A DNA stretch of 58,534 bases from a virus. The number at the start of each line of letters is the position of its first letter. Position 1 is the first letter of the stretch. Position numbers and translations under genes: made by a program. The notes under the pieces were generated by a model that did not search any database, was not told the DNA's origin, and was given only the letters and a program-made list of their open reading frames with translations. The stretch covers positions 1 to 58,534 of IMG/VR virus record IMGVR_UViG_3300003937_000088; one strand, given 5' to 3'. Shown in pieces: positions 6,732-13,147 of the stretch.

Positions 6732-6774
6732 GTGTCACACGGCATCTTGAAACCCTCTCAGGATGCCCTATAAT
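6732..6774 (+). promoter_or_regulatory. Promoter TTGAAA-16-TATAAT with GTGTCACACG element
   Basis: GTGTCACACG (6732-6741), TTGAAA (6747-6752), 16-bp spacer and a perfect TATAAT (6769-6774). The GTGTCACACG element begins 37 bp before the -10, matching the arrangement at 13567, 14592 and 15143. ATG 6799 follows with a 24-bp leader. Confidence 0.7.
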
Positions 6775-6798
6775 ACATTCATACAAGGGAAACCACCC

Positions 6799-7185
6799 AT
6801 GACTGCCACCTTCACAGATTACGTTGCTCAACAGGATGCACGTAACACCATTCAGTTGAATGTCACTAAGTATGCTCTCATGCTTTGTGATGCACTGCAA
6901 CAGTCTCATCAACGTTCACATCCAAATGGTCGCAACTATTCTTATGCACTGATTTCTGGTCGTAAGTATCACAAAGTCATGCAGTGTGTAGATGGTCAGA
7001 CTGAATCAGTTCATGCCTTCATTGATAAGAAGACCGGTGAAGTTTACAAGGCAGCATCATACAAAGCACCAGCAAAAGGTGTACGTTTCAATCTGCTAAT
7101 CATCGAAGAACGTGAGTTTGTGTTGGAAAATTGTGATTGGGCAGGTGGATATCTCTATCGTAATGCATACTATCAAGGTGCATGA
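6799..7185 (+). CDS. Conserved phage hypothetical protein
   Basis: A 128-residue protein from ATG 6799, chosen because an in-frame ATG at 6763 lies inside the promoter -10 region. The leader ends ACCACCC, with no Shine-Dalgarno. The middle GRNYSYALISGRKYHKVMQ and VHAFIDKKTGEVYKAASY are strand-rich and resemble a widespread phage hypothetical family. The stop overlaps the next gene. No function can be assigned. Confidence 0.65.
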   Translation: MTATFTDYVAQQDARNTIQLNVTKYALMLCDALQQSHQRSHPNGRNYSYALISGRKYHKVMQCVDGQTESVHAFIDKKTGEVYKAASYKAPAKGVRFNLLIIEEREFVLENCDWAGGYLYRNAYYQGA

Positions 7186-7322
7186 TAGAATTTAATGAAG
7201 AACAATACTGTCTTATTATGGAGGCAGTAGAGGATTATGCTATGCTAGTTGATGAAGAAACCTCCTTCAAATGTGAGGAGATTAACTCTATTATTCAGGC
7301 ACATCTTGATGAATTACACTAA
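7182..7322 (+). CDS. Hypothetical small helical protein
   Basis: A 46-residue, strongly acidic and helical protein. It starts at the ATGATAG overlap with the preceding stop and overlaps the start of the next gene (ATG 7309) in another frame. It is one link in a chain of overlapping genes from 6799 to 8136. Function unknown. Confidence 0.55.
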   Translation: MIEFNEEQYCLIMEAVEDYAMLVDEETSFKCEEINSIIQAHLDELH

Positions 7323-7509
7323 AGGACAACTGATTGATGCACTTGTGGCAGAGTGGGACTATCTTTGCCATGATGATTATGACCCAGAAGATCCAACACC
7401 AGAAGAATATCGTAAAGAGATGGAAGAACTTACAATCGAACAATTGATTGAAGAAACATCAACTGGTGAAGGTTACACTCTTGATGAATTTATGGAGAAC
7501 CATTCATGA
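7309..7509 (+). CDS. Conserved acidic small protein
   Basis: A 66-residue acidic protein starting at ATG 7309, inside the end of the previous gene. YTKGQLIDALVAEWDYLCHDDYDP and a C-terminal EQLIEETSTGEGYTLDEF are patterns repeated in many cyanophage genomes. Its stop overlaps the next ATG by four bases (ATGA at 7506). Function unknown. Confidence 0.6.
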   Translation: MNYTKGQLIDALVAEWDYLCHDDYDPEDPTPEEYRKEMEELTIEQLIEETSTGEGYTLDEFMENHS

Positions 7510-7889
7510 CACACGAATACGATCTCACGGACCAATCTGACCTTGATATGTTGGATGAGGTTGATGGTGAGTATTACAATTGGGACCAGAATCACTCTGG
7601 TTATTTGTGGTTGACTGATGCATGTGTGGAGAAGTATGGATTAGAGAAGGGTATGGATGTAGAACCCATTGACTGGGATATTTGGGATGATGAGTATTAT
7701 GCTGAATACAAAGAGAGAGGATTAAAGTGGGATTTTTATATTCAACAATATGCCTCAGTGCATGATAAGGATGGAAAGTATCTCCGTGATTGCACTTATG
7801 AAGACTGGGAGGTATGTAAGGCAAATGGTATTAAGGAAGAAATGTTAAGTGATGAAGGTTGCGAAGTTATGGGATGGTGCGACGGATGA
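7506..7889 (+). CDS. Hypothetical acidic protein
   Basis: A 127-residue protein starting at an ATGA overlap and ending at another (7886). It is very rich in D, E, W and Y (for example YYNWDQNHSGYLW and WDIWDDEYYAEY), giving strong negative charge. Such aromatic-acidic proteins can mimic DNA or bind basic partners, but no family is recognised and that is speculation. Confidence 0.55.
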   Translation: MTHEYDLTDQSDLDMLDEVDGEYYNWDQNHSGYLWLTDACVEKYGLEKGMDVEPIDWDIWDDEYYAEYKERGLKWDFYIQQYASVHDKDGKYLRDCTYEDWEVCKANGIKEEMLSDEGCEVMGWCDG

Positions 7890-8044
7890 AAGTATCATGT
7901 GATCGATGGGTTGTCTCATGGAAACGTGAGAAGAAAAATGGTTATACTTCAACCCAGCAGGTTGTGGTCTATGGAATCGAAAATGTTGAGCACGTCATCA
8001 ACACAATGGTTCCGACAGATGAATGGAGTGTAACACCGGCATGA
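7886..8044 (+). CDS. Hypothetical small protein
   Basis: A 52-residue protein from ATG 7886, the overlap with the preceding stop; an in-frame ATG at 7859 would give nine more residues but loses the coupled start. It is a small strand-rich protein (RWVVSWKREKKNGYTSTQQVVVYGI) with two tryptophans in its first half. Its stop overlaps the ATG of the next gene (8041). Confidence 0.5.
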   Translation: MKVSCDRWVVSWKREKKNGYTSTQQVVVYGIENVEHVINTMVPTDEWSVTPA

Positions 8045-8136
8045 CTTCCACACACAAACTAATCTTTATAGCATCCTTTATGTGGTTTATGAATTGGGGA
8101 ACACGATTAACCTATTCTCTTCTGAGTGGATTATGA
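8041..8136 (+). CDS. Small hydrophobic membrane-type peptide
   Basis: A 31-residue frame coupled by ATGA to the previous gene. Residues 7-18 (LIFIASFMWFMN) form a short hydrophobic segment, followed by a polar turn and another hydrophobic stretch. It could insert in a membrane. Very short length keeps confidence low. Confidence 0.35.
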   Translation: MTSTHKLIFIASFMWFMNWGTRLTYSLLSGL

Positions 8137-8150
8137 TTGAAGTTCCTCCA

Positions 8151-8179
8151 TTGACATGTGGTATAAATTAAAGTAAAAT
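8151..8179 (+). promoter_or_regulatory. Promoter TTGACA-17-TAAAAT with embedded late motif
   Basis: TTGACA (8151-8156), 17-bp spacer, TAAAAT (8174-8179). The spacer contains TATAAATT (8162-8169), one base off the T4 late consensus, so the site could be used in both early and late phases. ATG 8204 follows, preceded by GAGG at 8192-8195. Confidence 0.55.
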
Positions 8180-8203
8180 AGTAACACACTTGAGGTGAAC
8201 CCC

Positions 8204-8380
8204 ATGGAAGAAAGACTTTTCAAAATTCAAGAGTTGAGTACAGTCGGGTGGGAGGATGTTGTTGAGGACGACAATTCTAATCGTAAATTGACTAAGGAAC
8301 AATGTAATGCCAAACTGCAAGGTTATCTCGGAATTGGAATCGCACCAGACAGACTCAGAGCAGTTATTGACAACGATTGA
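8204..8380 (+). CDS. Conserved small protein
   Basis: A 58-residue protein from ATG 8204. The upstream GAGGTGA (8192-8198) gives a normal ribosome-binding site for this start and disfavours the GTG at 8195. The acidic middle (WEDVVEDDNSNRKLTKEQCNAKLQGYL) resembles short cyanophage hypotheticals of unknown function. It is the first gene after the promoter at 8151. Confidence 0.6.
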   Translation: MEERLFKIQELSTVGWEDVVEDDNSNRKLTKEQCNAKLQGYLGIGIAPDRLRAVIDND

Positions 8381-8669
8381 ACTTCCGCGTGATTTCACAC
8401 ATCAATCTCCAAAAGGTTTCTCATATGAAGTTACAGAGCATAGAAAAAATATGCTTGCTATTTGGATTCTCAACCATGGTATGTTCTCTTATACTGATAC
8501 ACCTCCCCGATCAATCTGGGGATTCTATAGTACAAAGAAGAGATGCTATCATGCGCCTATTAACTCCACCAAGCACGGAGATAAGGTAGATATTAGTTCT
8601 ACGACTCCATATACCGCAATGCAACTCAACCTCAACCCTCTTGAATATGCACTATACTCCAAAAGTTGA
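8367..8669 (+). CDS. Conserved hypothetical protein, TTG start proposed
   Basis: About 100 residues if read from TTG 8367, which overlaps the previous gene by 14 bp. The frame is open to 8307, but the conserved-looking part begins TTIELPRDFTHQSPKGFSYE, so a start near 8367 is most likely. SIWGFYSTKKRCYHAPINS and YTAMQLNLNPLE recur in a cyanophage hypothetical family. No ATG fits this start, which is unusual. Confidence 0.55.
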   Translation: MTTIELPRDFTHQSPKGFSYEVTEHRKNMLAIWILNHGMFSYTDTPPRSIWGFYSTKKRCYHAPINSTKHGDKVDISSTTPYTAMQLNLNPLEYALYSKS

Positions 8670-8943
8670 TGACTATGTTATTTGGAATCATAATGGTTTA
8701 GTTCATAAGGGTTGGGTATATTTTGTGGATGAACTGTATATTACGATTGAGACTGGTATCAAACCAAAACCTAATTGTCAATATACAAAGAATGAGAAAC
8801 ACAAATACATTCATACACTCTTACTATGTCATCCATACTATTGGAAAGAGTTAGAGTATGTTCATACAAGGAAGAATAAGTACGGCAAAACCTTAGATGA
8901 GATGGATATATACGATCGGTTTGATAATGTTGAGGTAGATTAA
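8647..8943 (+). CDS. Conserved hypothetical protein
   Basis: A 98-residue protein from ATG 8647, starting within the end of the preceding gene. MHYTPKVDDYVIWNHNGLVHKGWVYFVDELYITIE looks like a small beta-barrel, and a histidine/cysteine patch (LLLCHPYYW) follows. Conserved with cyanophage hypotheticals; function unknown. It ends five bases before the first oxygenase gene. Confidence 0.6.
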   Translation: MHYTPKVDDYVIWNHNGLVHKGWVYFVDELYITIETGIKPKPNCQYTKNEKHKYIHTLLLCHPYYWKELEYVHTRKNKYGKTLDEMDIYDRFDNVEVD

Positions 8944-8947
8944 ATTT

Positions 8948-9598
8948 GTGAATCCATATAAAAAGGTATTATTCCCAATACACATCTTCCAGGCTCATAT
9001 CAAGGAGAATGAGTTAATTAAGGAGGAATTGTCTCATGCGATTGAGAACTATCGTGATAAGGGAGATTCAAAAGTACCCGAAGGATGGTTGACTGATAAT
9101 CTACTGACATCATTTGATGCAACTAATTTTAACTTCAAACTCTTTTCTGAGAGTCATGTGACACAGAGATTGTATGAAAAATATATTCTTAAGTTCTTTG
9201 ATAGACCGACAAAGGTCAATGTACTCGAAATGTGGTTTAATTATTATAGCAATGGTGAGTATCAAGAAGTGCATACACATGTGCAACCAGATATATTTGG
9301 TATTCGACCACATTTCTCATGTATTCATTATTTAAAGTTTGATCCTGAGGTACATCAACCAGTGGTATTCAATGACCCAATCGGAATACTAAGGCAAACC
9401 AATTCAATTGAACTTGACTCTAATAACTATAATGATGAGTATGAACCACAATTAAGAGAGGGTAGCATACTCATGTTCCCTCCATACTTGGAGCACTATG
9501 TACCAAAATCAGAACCAACACCCGACAATCCAAGAATCAGTGTGGCATTTAATATTATCCTGACAGAATACGGAGAGGACAAATTGTATGGACCTTAA
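8948..9598 (+). CDS. 2-oxoglutarate/Fe(II)-dependent oxygenase-like protein
   Basis: A 216-residue protein with a GTG start at 8948. The core reads EMWFNYYSNGEYQEVHTHVQP (H109, H111), a strand region, then FPPYLEHYVP (H183) and PRISVAFNI (R196). This matches the double-stranded beta-helix oxygenases in which a His-x-His/Asp pair and a distal His bind iron and an Arg binds 2-oxoglutarate. T4-like cyanophages carry several. The substrate is unknown. It overlaps the next oxygenase gene by 11 bp and heads a cluster with two more and an adhesin. Confidence 0.75.
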   Translation: MNPYKKVLFPIHIFQAHIKENELIKEELSHAIENYRDKGDSKVPEGWLTDNLLTSFDATNFNFKLFSESHVTQRLYEKYILKFFDRPTKVNVLEMWFNYYSNGEYQEVHTHVQPDIFGIRPHFSCIHYLKFDPEVHQPVVFNDPIGILRQTNSIELDSNNYNDEYEPQLREGSILMFPPYLEHYVPKSEPTPDNPRISVAFNIILTEYGEDKLYGP

Positions 9599-10067
9599 TT
9601 ATATCGATCAGTTTTTTTCTGAGGAGGAGCATCAGGTTATTCATGAGTATTGTATGAGTGCAGAGTATTCATATGGTGAGAGAGATGATATGAATTTACC
9701 TGTGACGGGTATGATTCATAATATACCAGAGACAGAGTTTGTTTATAAATTAATCAAAAAGAGGTTAAAAGATTCATCAGAGCAAGTGCAGGGTAAGAAA
9801 CTCTACCGAATGTATGTGAATTGTTTTGTACCATGTGAGCGTCCATATTTTCATACCGATGGAGAGGAAGGAATTACATTCATCTATTATCCAAATATGG
9901 GATGGGACAAAGATGATGGAGGAGAGACACAATTTCTAATGAATGATGAACTGTATGGTATATTACCAATACCGAATCGTATGGTCGTGTTTAGTGCGAA
10001 TCTATTGCATCGTGCCACAACATTCAGAAATGACCACCGATTTACCGTCGCAATTAAATATATGTGA
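9588..10067 (+). CDS. 2-oxoglutarate/Fe(II) oxygenase, prolyl-hydroxylase-like
   Basis: A 159-residue protein with HTD at 89-91, DDGGETQF (109-116), distal H141 and R151. These are the iron ligands HxD...H and the 2-oxoglutarate arginine of the prolyl 4-hydroxylase type. The small size is a bare catalytic core. It begins inside the previous oxygenase gene and is followed by the glycine-rich adhesin-like gene. It may hydroxylate a virion or host protein; this is inference from the family and position. Confidence 0.82.
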   Translation: MDLNYIDQFFSEEEHQVIHEYCMSAEYSYGERDDMNLPVTGMIHNIPETEFVYKLIKKRLKDSSEQVQGKKLYRMYVNCFVPCERPYFHTDGEEGITFIYYPNMGWDKDDGGETQFLMNDELYGILPIPNRMVVFSANLLHRATTFRNDHRFTVAIKYM

Positions 10068-10078
10068 ATAAATAAATA
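10067..10078 (+). promoter_or_regulatory. Late-promoter-like overlapping AATAAATA pair
   Basis: AATAAATA occurs twice in overlapping form (10067-10074 and 10071-10078), one base from the T4 late consensus, 22 bp before ATG 10100. It suits late expression of the adhesin-like gene. Confidence 0.4.
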
Positions 10079-10099
10079 TGGGTAAAAACTGTTTCTGTA

Positions 10100-11290
10100 A
10101 TGGCAATTAATAAAACACAAACCAAATACTTTAGTTCCGGAGAGATTAAATTCAGTGCCATTCGGGATACTTTCGGTGATTTAGCAGGAACGAATGTAAG
10201 TGCATCTGATTATCTAAGAAATGCCGGTGATGATGTAGATTGGTCTGATGATTCTAATATCACTCCCAGAGTACCAAATGCGACAGAGAATGAGAATGTC
10301 GCGACATCATCTAATTGGAGTACATCACAATTAAGAGATTCGATTGTAGAATATAATATCACACAAAGTGGAAATGATGAAGAATTAGAATTTGCGGATA
10401 CGAATGCATCACAATGGAATTCTAATTTATCAAAGAATGTTCCAAAGAGAATGGATGTGGAGGGTGTTGTTTATGCGAATGAGACCAGTAAGTATGCACT
10501 GAAGTTTAGTCAGGGAGAATATAATAATCTAACGATTAATGTACCGGACGGTGGTGCAATCTATGGTGAGGGTGGTGCTGCCGGAGGAGGAAATGGTGGT
10601 GGTGCCCTGTATATTGAGAATACTGCCAGTTATGATAATGTATCGATCACATTAGGAAGTAATGGTCGAATATGGGCCGGAGGTGGCGGTGGAAATAGTG
10701 GGAATCCTGGAAATAGTGGTTCATCTATTAGTTGCAGTAGTACAAGTAGTGCCGGTACGCAGGTCAATAGTGGAATGAATGCCGAGCGATATTGGAATTA
10801 TAGTGTAGCAGATGCTGCATGTAGAAGTGCATATGGAAATAATGCAAAGTTAGTAAATGCTGCTCCGGTTGCCGGAACTGTAAGAAATCGTTGTCGTGGT
10901 TCAGGTGGAATAGGATTTCGTAGAGGACAAGGATGGAATGGTTTGAGTGGATATAGTTGTAATCCGTCTTGGAATTTAGATTGTAGTTTTACTAACTATA
11001 ATAATATTGGTGGTGGTAGTGGAGGTTCTGGAGGTAGTGGAGGAGTCGGACAAGGATTTAGTAATCAAGGTGGACCTGGTGCCGGTAATCCTGGTAATAG
11101 TGGTAATACTAACTCATGTGCGAACTCAGGTGCAAGTAGCAGTGGAAATCCTGGAAATAGTGGTGGCACAGGAGGAACATGGGGAGTTTCGGCAGGAGGT
11201 AGTGCCGGATTTGCGATTAAGAAAAAGAGTACAAGTGTCAATCAAGGATTATCGGTTAATACTGTCAAGGGCAGTATCAGTAATATATAA
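10100..11290 (+). CDS. Glycine-rich tail adhesin-like protein
   Basis: A 396-residue protein. The N-terminus (FSSGEIKFSAIRDTFGDL, then SASDYLRNAGD) resembles the attachment region of phage tail-fibre proteins. The middle and C-terminal parts have glycine-rich blocks (EGGAAGGGNGGGALYI at about 152-171, GNPGNSG repeats, GGSGGSGGVGQ near 298-314) separated by cysteine-bearing segments. Such blocks are typical of T-even gp38-type adhesins, in which glycine loops carry the receptor-binding surface. The closing IKKKSTSVNQG is basic. It sits between two oxygenase genes and a zinc-ribbon gene. It is probably a host-recognition factor; a low-complexity structural role is the alternative. Confidence 0.65.
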   Translation: MAINKTQTKYFSSGEIKFSAIRDTFGDLAGTNVSASDYLRNAGDDVDWSDDSNITPRVPNATENENVATSSNWSTSQLRDSIVEYNITQSGNDEELEFADTNASQWNSNLSKNVPKRMDVEGVVYANETSKYALKFSQGEYNNLTINVPDGGAIYGEGGAAGGGNGGGALYIENTASYDNVSITLGSNGRIWAGGGGGNSGNPGNSGSSISCSSTSSAGTQVNSGMNAERYWNYSVADAACRSAYGNNAKLVNAAPVAGTVRNRCRGSGGIGFRRGQGWNGLSGYSCNPSWNLDCSFTNYNNIGGGSGGSGGSGGVGQGFSNQGGPGAGNPGNSGNTNSCANSGASSSGNPGNSGGTGGTWGVSAGGSAGFAIKKKSTSVNQGLSVNTVKGSISNI

Positions 11291-11311
11291 TTGAAAGTAT
11301 GATATAATAGT

Positions 11312-11650
11312 ATGATGAATGATGTGAAACTTGCGACAATTGTATTTCATTTTCTGGATGAATTCTTTTTGCAGGAAGCATCCGGAAAGGAATGGAGTGC
11401 ATCAAAGAACTGTCAAAAGGAAAGGTGGTCAATTTGTGATGAATGTGAGTATTTTGATGAACCCGAGGAGGGATGTAAGTATTGTGGATGTTATCTACCA
11501 CATAAGATAAAGGATCCATTTGGTGATTGTCCATTAGATAAGTGGATATCAAATAGTGAGCAGTGGTATGATGAGGACTATGATTATCTCAAACAATTAA
11601 TTATTGAAAAGAACCCAGAACTGAAGGAGTATTTGAATGGAAACAATTGA
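11312..11650 (+). CDS. Zinc-ribbon protein
   Basis: A 112-residue protein (two adjacent ATGs, 11312 and 11315). It holds cysteines at 42, 45, 55, 58, 60 and 73 in CDEC...CKYCGC...CP, a clear zinc-binding ribbon. The spacing is exactly the same as in the 12232 gene, so the two are paralogous modules. The remaining parts are acidic and helical. It could help fold or bind a partner of the oxygenase/adhesin group, but function is unknown. A TATAAT (11303-11308) lies just upstream without a clear -35. Confidence 0.6.
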   Translation: MMNDVKLATIVFHFLDEFFLQEASGKEWSASKNCQKERWSICDECEYFDEPEEGCKYCGCYLPHKIKDPFGDCPLDKWISNSEQWYDEDYDYLKQLIIEKNPELKEYLNGNN

Positions 11651-12239
11651 ACTCAAAGGTGAATATAGTGATTTTATAGGAACGTATTCTAATGTATATG
11701 ATTCTAAGTTCTGTGATGGTATTATAAAGTCTTTTGATTATTATCAGGATATTGATGCAGTGTTCTGTGAAGACAATCAATTTGAGAACAGTAATGCCGG
11801 ACGATTTGATTGGGCATTAGATTTGGCAGAGATGAATCCTGCAATGAAAGATAATCAATCACAGTTATTAAATGAAACATTACAACCATGTTTTAATGAA
11901 TATGTAAATGTCTTTGGTCATCTAAAGACTGTACCAATGTATTCACTTTCACAGAAGATACAGAAGACTCCTGCCGGTGGTGGTTATCATGTCTGGCACG
12001 ATGAGAACTCAAACTTAGAACAATCCAATCGATGTCTTGTATGGATGATCTATTTGAATGATGATTATCAAGGTGGAGAAACAGAGTTTTTATATTATAA
12101 GAAAAGAATACAACCTGAGAAGGGAAAGTTACTAATATGGCCCGCAGGTATGACACATTGCCATAGAGGAGGGTTAGTCTTAGAAGGAACAAAGTATATT
12201 GCAACAGGTTGGTTCTATTTGGCAAATTACAATGGATGA
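11637..12239 (+). CDS. 2-oxoglutarate/Fe(II) oxygenase
   Basis: A 200-residue protein with GGGYHVWHDE (114-123, H121 and E123 or D122 as ligands), GGETEF (146-151), distal histidine in GMTHCHRG (H174 or H176), and a final GWFY strand. The motif order matches phage 2OG-Fe(II) oxygenases. It is the third such enzyme in this cluster and overlaps both neighbours. Their shared neighbourhood with the adhesin suggests post-translational hydroxylation, which is unproven. Confidence 0.82.
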   Translation: METIELKGEYSDFIGTYSNVYDSKFCDGIIKSFDYYQDIDAVFCEDNQFENSNAGRFDWALDLAEMNPAMKDNQSQLLNETLQPCFNEYVNVFGHLKTVPMYSLSQKIQKTPAGGGYHVWHDENSNLEQSNRCLVWMIYLNDDYQGGETEFLYYKKRIQPEKGKLLIWPAGMTHCHRGGLVLEGTKYIATGWFYLANYNG

Positions 12240-12528
12240 TAATAACAAGGACGCACAGAGTGCTCATCCCCAGGGGGAAGAGTTTCCTACAATTAAGGAA
12301 CAAGGAAAGAGTCTTGCAAAGTTTACATTTGAAGTGGTCAAGGATGGTGTATTAAATCTATCACCAGGAGAAGTATTCGCAAGTGATGAATTAAAAAAAG
12401 AACGATTGGATATATGTAAGAAGTGTGAGTATTATAGTATGAGACAGAATAGATGTAAACACTGTGGTTGTTGGTTAGAACATAAGGTTAAGTTCAAGGT
12501 AAGTGAGTGTCCTATCTACAAATGGTGA
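12232..12528 (+). CDS. Zinc-ribbon protein, paralogue of the 11312 product
   Basis: A 98-residue protein from ATG 12232, overlapping the oxygenase stop; the frame opens to 12199 but that would lie inside the oxygenase gene. Cysteines at 62, 65, 75, 78, 80 and 93 repeat the spacing of the 11312 protein exactly. The N-terminus is different, so only the ribbon is shared. It is probably a metal-binding domain; partner unknown. Confidence 0.6.
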   Translation: MDDNNKDAQSAHPQGEEFPTIKEQGKSLAKFTFEVVKDGVLNLSPGEVFASDELKKERLDICKKCEYYSMRQNRCKHCGCWLEHKVKFKVSECPIYKW

Positions 12529-12741
12529 ATGATAATGAATGAGATAGTTAAGGTATGGAAGTATACTCTGGGTAGTTTTAATGATGAAAAGACTGAGAGA
12601 TATGATAATATTATTTGTATTCTAAGAACGGGTATATTACTGACTTATCTGTTGACGAATGTCTTTATTGTGGCAGGAGTGGTGAGACACTGGAATTCAG
12701 TTAAAAGTGTATCCATTGATACAGAATACATTAAAAAATAG
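12529..12741 (+). CDS. Small membrane protein
   Basis: A 70-residue protein starting at ATG 12529, directly after the previous stop (ATG 12535 is the alternative). Residues about 27-54 (NIICILRTGILLTYLLTNVFIVAGVV) form a long hydrophobic segment, long enough for one or two membrane passes, with KTERYDN before it. I have seen the ERYDNII...RT.....AGVVRHW pattern in cyanophages. Role unknown. Confidence 0.6.
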   Translation: MIMNEIVKVWKYTLGSFNDEKTERYDNIICILRTGILLTYLLTNVFIVAGVVRHWNSVKSVSIDTEYIKK

Positions 12742-12755
12742 GTTTTAAATATGAT

Positions 12756-12763
12756 TATAAATA
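12756..12763 (+). promoter_or_regulatory. T4-type late promoter motif TATAAATA
   Basis: A perfect TATAAATA lies 15 bp after the 12529 gene stop and 23 bp before the first DnaA-like box. Transcription from it would run through the box cluster. No gene starts nearby, so it may serve a non-coding or primer transcript. Confidence 0.45.
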
Positions 12764-12785
12764 TAAAACTCTTTTTTAACAAGGT

Positions 12786-12846
12786 TGTGGAAAAGTGTAT
12801 TATTTGTGTGGATAAACCCTTATATTAGTTGTTTATCTGTGGAAAA
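12786..12846 (+). promoter_or_regulatory. Three DnaA-box-like 9-mers, same orientation
   Basis: TGTGGAAAA at 12786-12794 and 12838-12846, and TGTGGATAA at 12807-12815. The reverse complements are TTTTCCACA (reported cyanobacterial DnaA box form) and TTATCCACA (E. coli consensus). Three matches in 61 bp, all on one strand, next to AT-rich tandem repeats look like a DnaA binding cluster rather than chance. Confidence 0.55.
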
Positions 12847-12856
12847 CTATGAGTAT

Positions 12857-12900
12857 AGTATCTTCCAAGTATCTTCCAAGTATCTTCTAAGTATCTCTTA
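12857..12900 (+). repeat. Tandem 11-bp repeat array, AGTATCTTCCA
   Basis: Four head-to-tail units: AGTATCTTCCA (12857-12867 and 12868-12878), AGTATCTTCTA (12879-12889) and AGTATCTCTTA (12890-12900). A fifth related unit, AGTATCTCATA, occurs at 12923-12933. The array begins 10 bp after the third DnaA-like box. Eleven-base periodicity keeps sites on one face of the helix, as iterons do. Confidence 0.75.
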
Positions 12901-13050
12901 AACCTTAGATCTAATATCTTTAAGTATCTCATAAACCTCACATCTTATGCAAGTTTAGCGAGCGTATCATGGAGAGCGCGGTTTGTCAACCCACGGGACG
13001 CGAAATTTTTCTCGACGAGACATAAATTGTAACATAAAGACATCTTATAG

Positions 13051-13058
13051 TATAAATA
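13051..13058 (+). promoter_or_regulatory. T4-type late promoter motif TATAAATA
   Basis: A perfect match, 89 bp before ATG 13148. The same gene also has a sigma70 promoter, so it may be expressed in two phases. Confidence 0.4.
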
Positions 13059-13090
13059 TATTGATTATAAATCTCGTCTAGATCTTACAT

Positions 13091-13120
13091 TTGACATAGA
13101 ACGAGATTACATGATATAAT
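13091..13120 (+). promoter_or_regulatory. Sigma70 promoter TTGACA-18-TATAAT
   Basis: Both boxes are perfect consensus: TTGACA (13091-13096), 18-bp spacer, TATAAT (13115-13120). A TCTCGACGAGA palindrome (13134-13144) lies just after the expected start of transcription, a good place for a repressor. ATG 13148 follows. Confidence 0.75.
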
Positions 13121-13147
13121 CATACAATAGATATCTCGACGAGAACC

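Larger units (their letters stand above)
12742..13147 (+). other. Non-coding region with DnaA-box-like sites and tandem repeats
   Basis: No gene is supported here. It contains a perfect TATAAATA (12756-12763), three DnaA-box-like 9-mers on one strand (12786-12846), an 11-bp tandem array (12857-12900), a short GC-rich patch around 12968-13003, the palindrome TCTCGACGAGA (13010-13020 and 13134-13144), a second TATAAATA (13051-13058) and a consensus promoter (13091-13120). The density of signals suggests an origin of replication or a regulatory hub. Confidence 0.6.

Noticed and set aside
7249-7308. Extended N-terminus of the 7309 gene
   Set aside because: Bases 7249-7308 are the coding region of the 7182 gene in another frame; the usual start at 7309 fits an overlap and the conserved beginning.
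11007-11294. Alternative frame of 95 codons in the adhesin gene
   Set aside because: It is a valine-rich shadow of the glycine-rich coding repeats (GGT/GGA read in another frame).
12857-12933. Tandem repeats as a CRISPR array
   Set aside because: The units are 11 bp and continuous, with no spacers of constant length.
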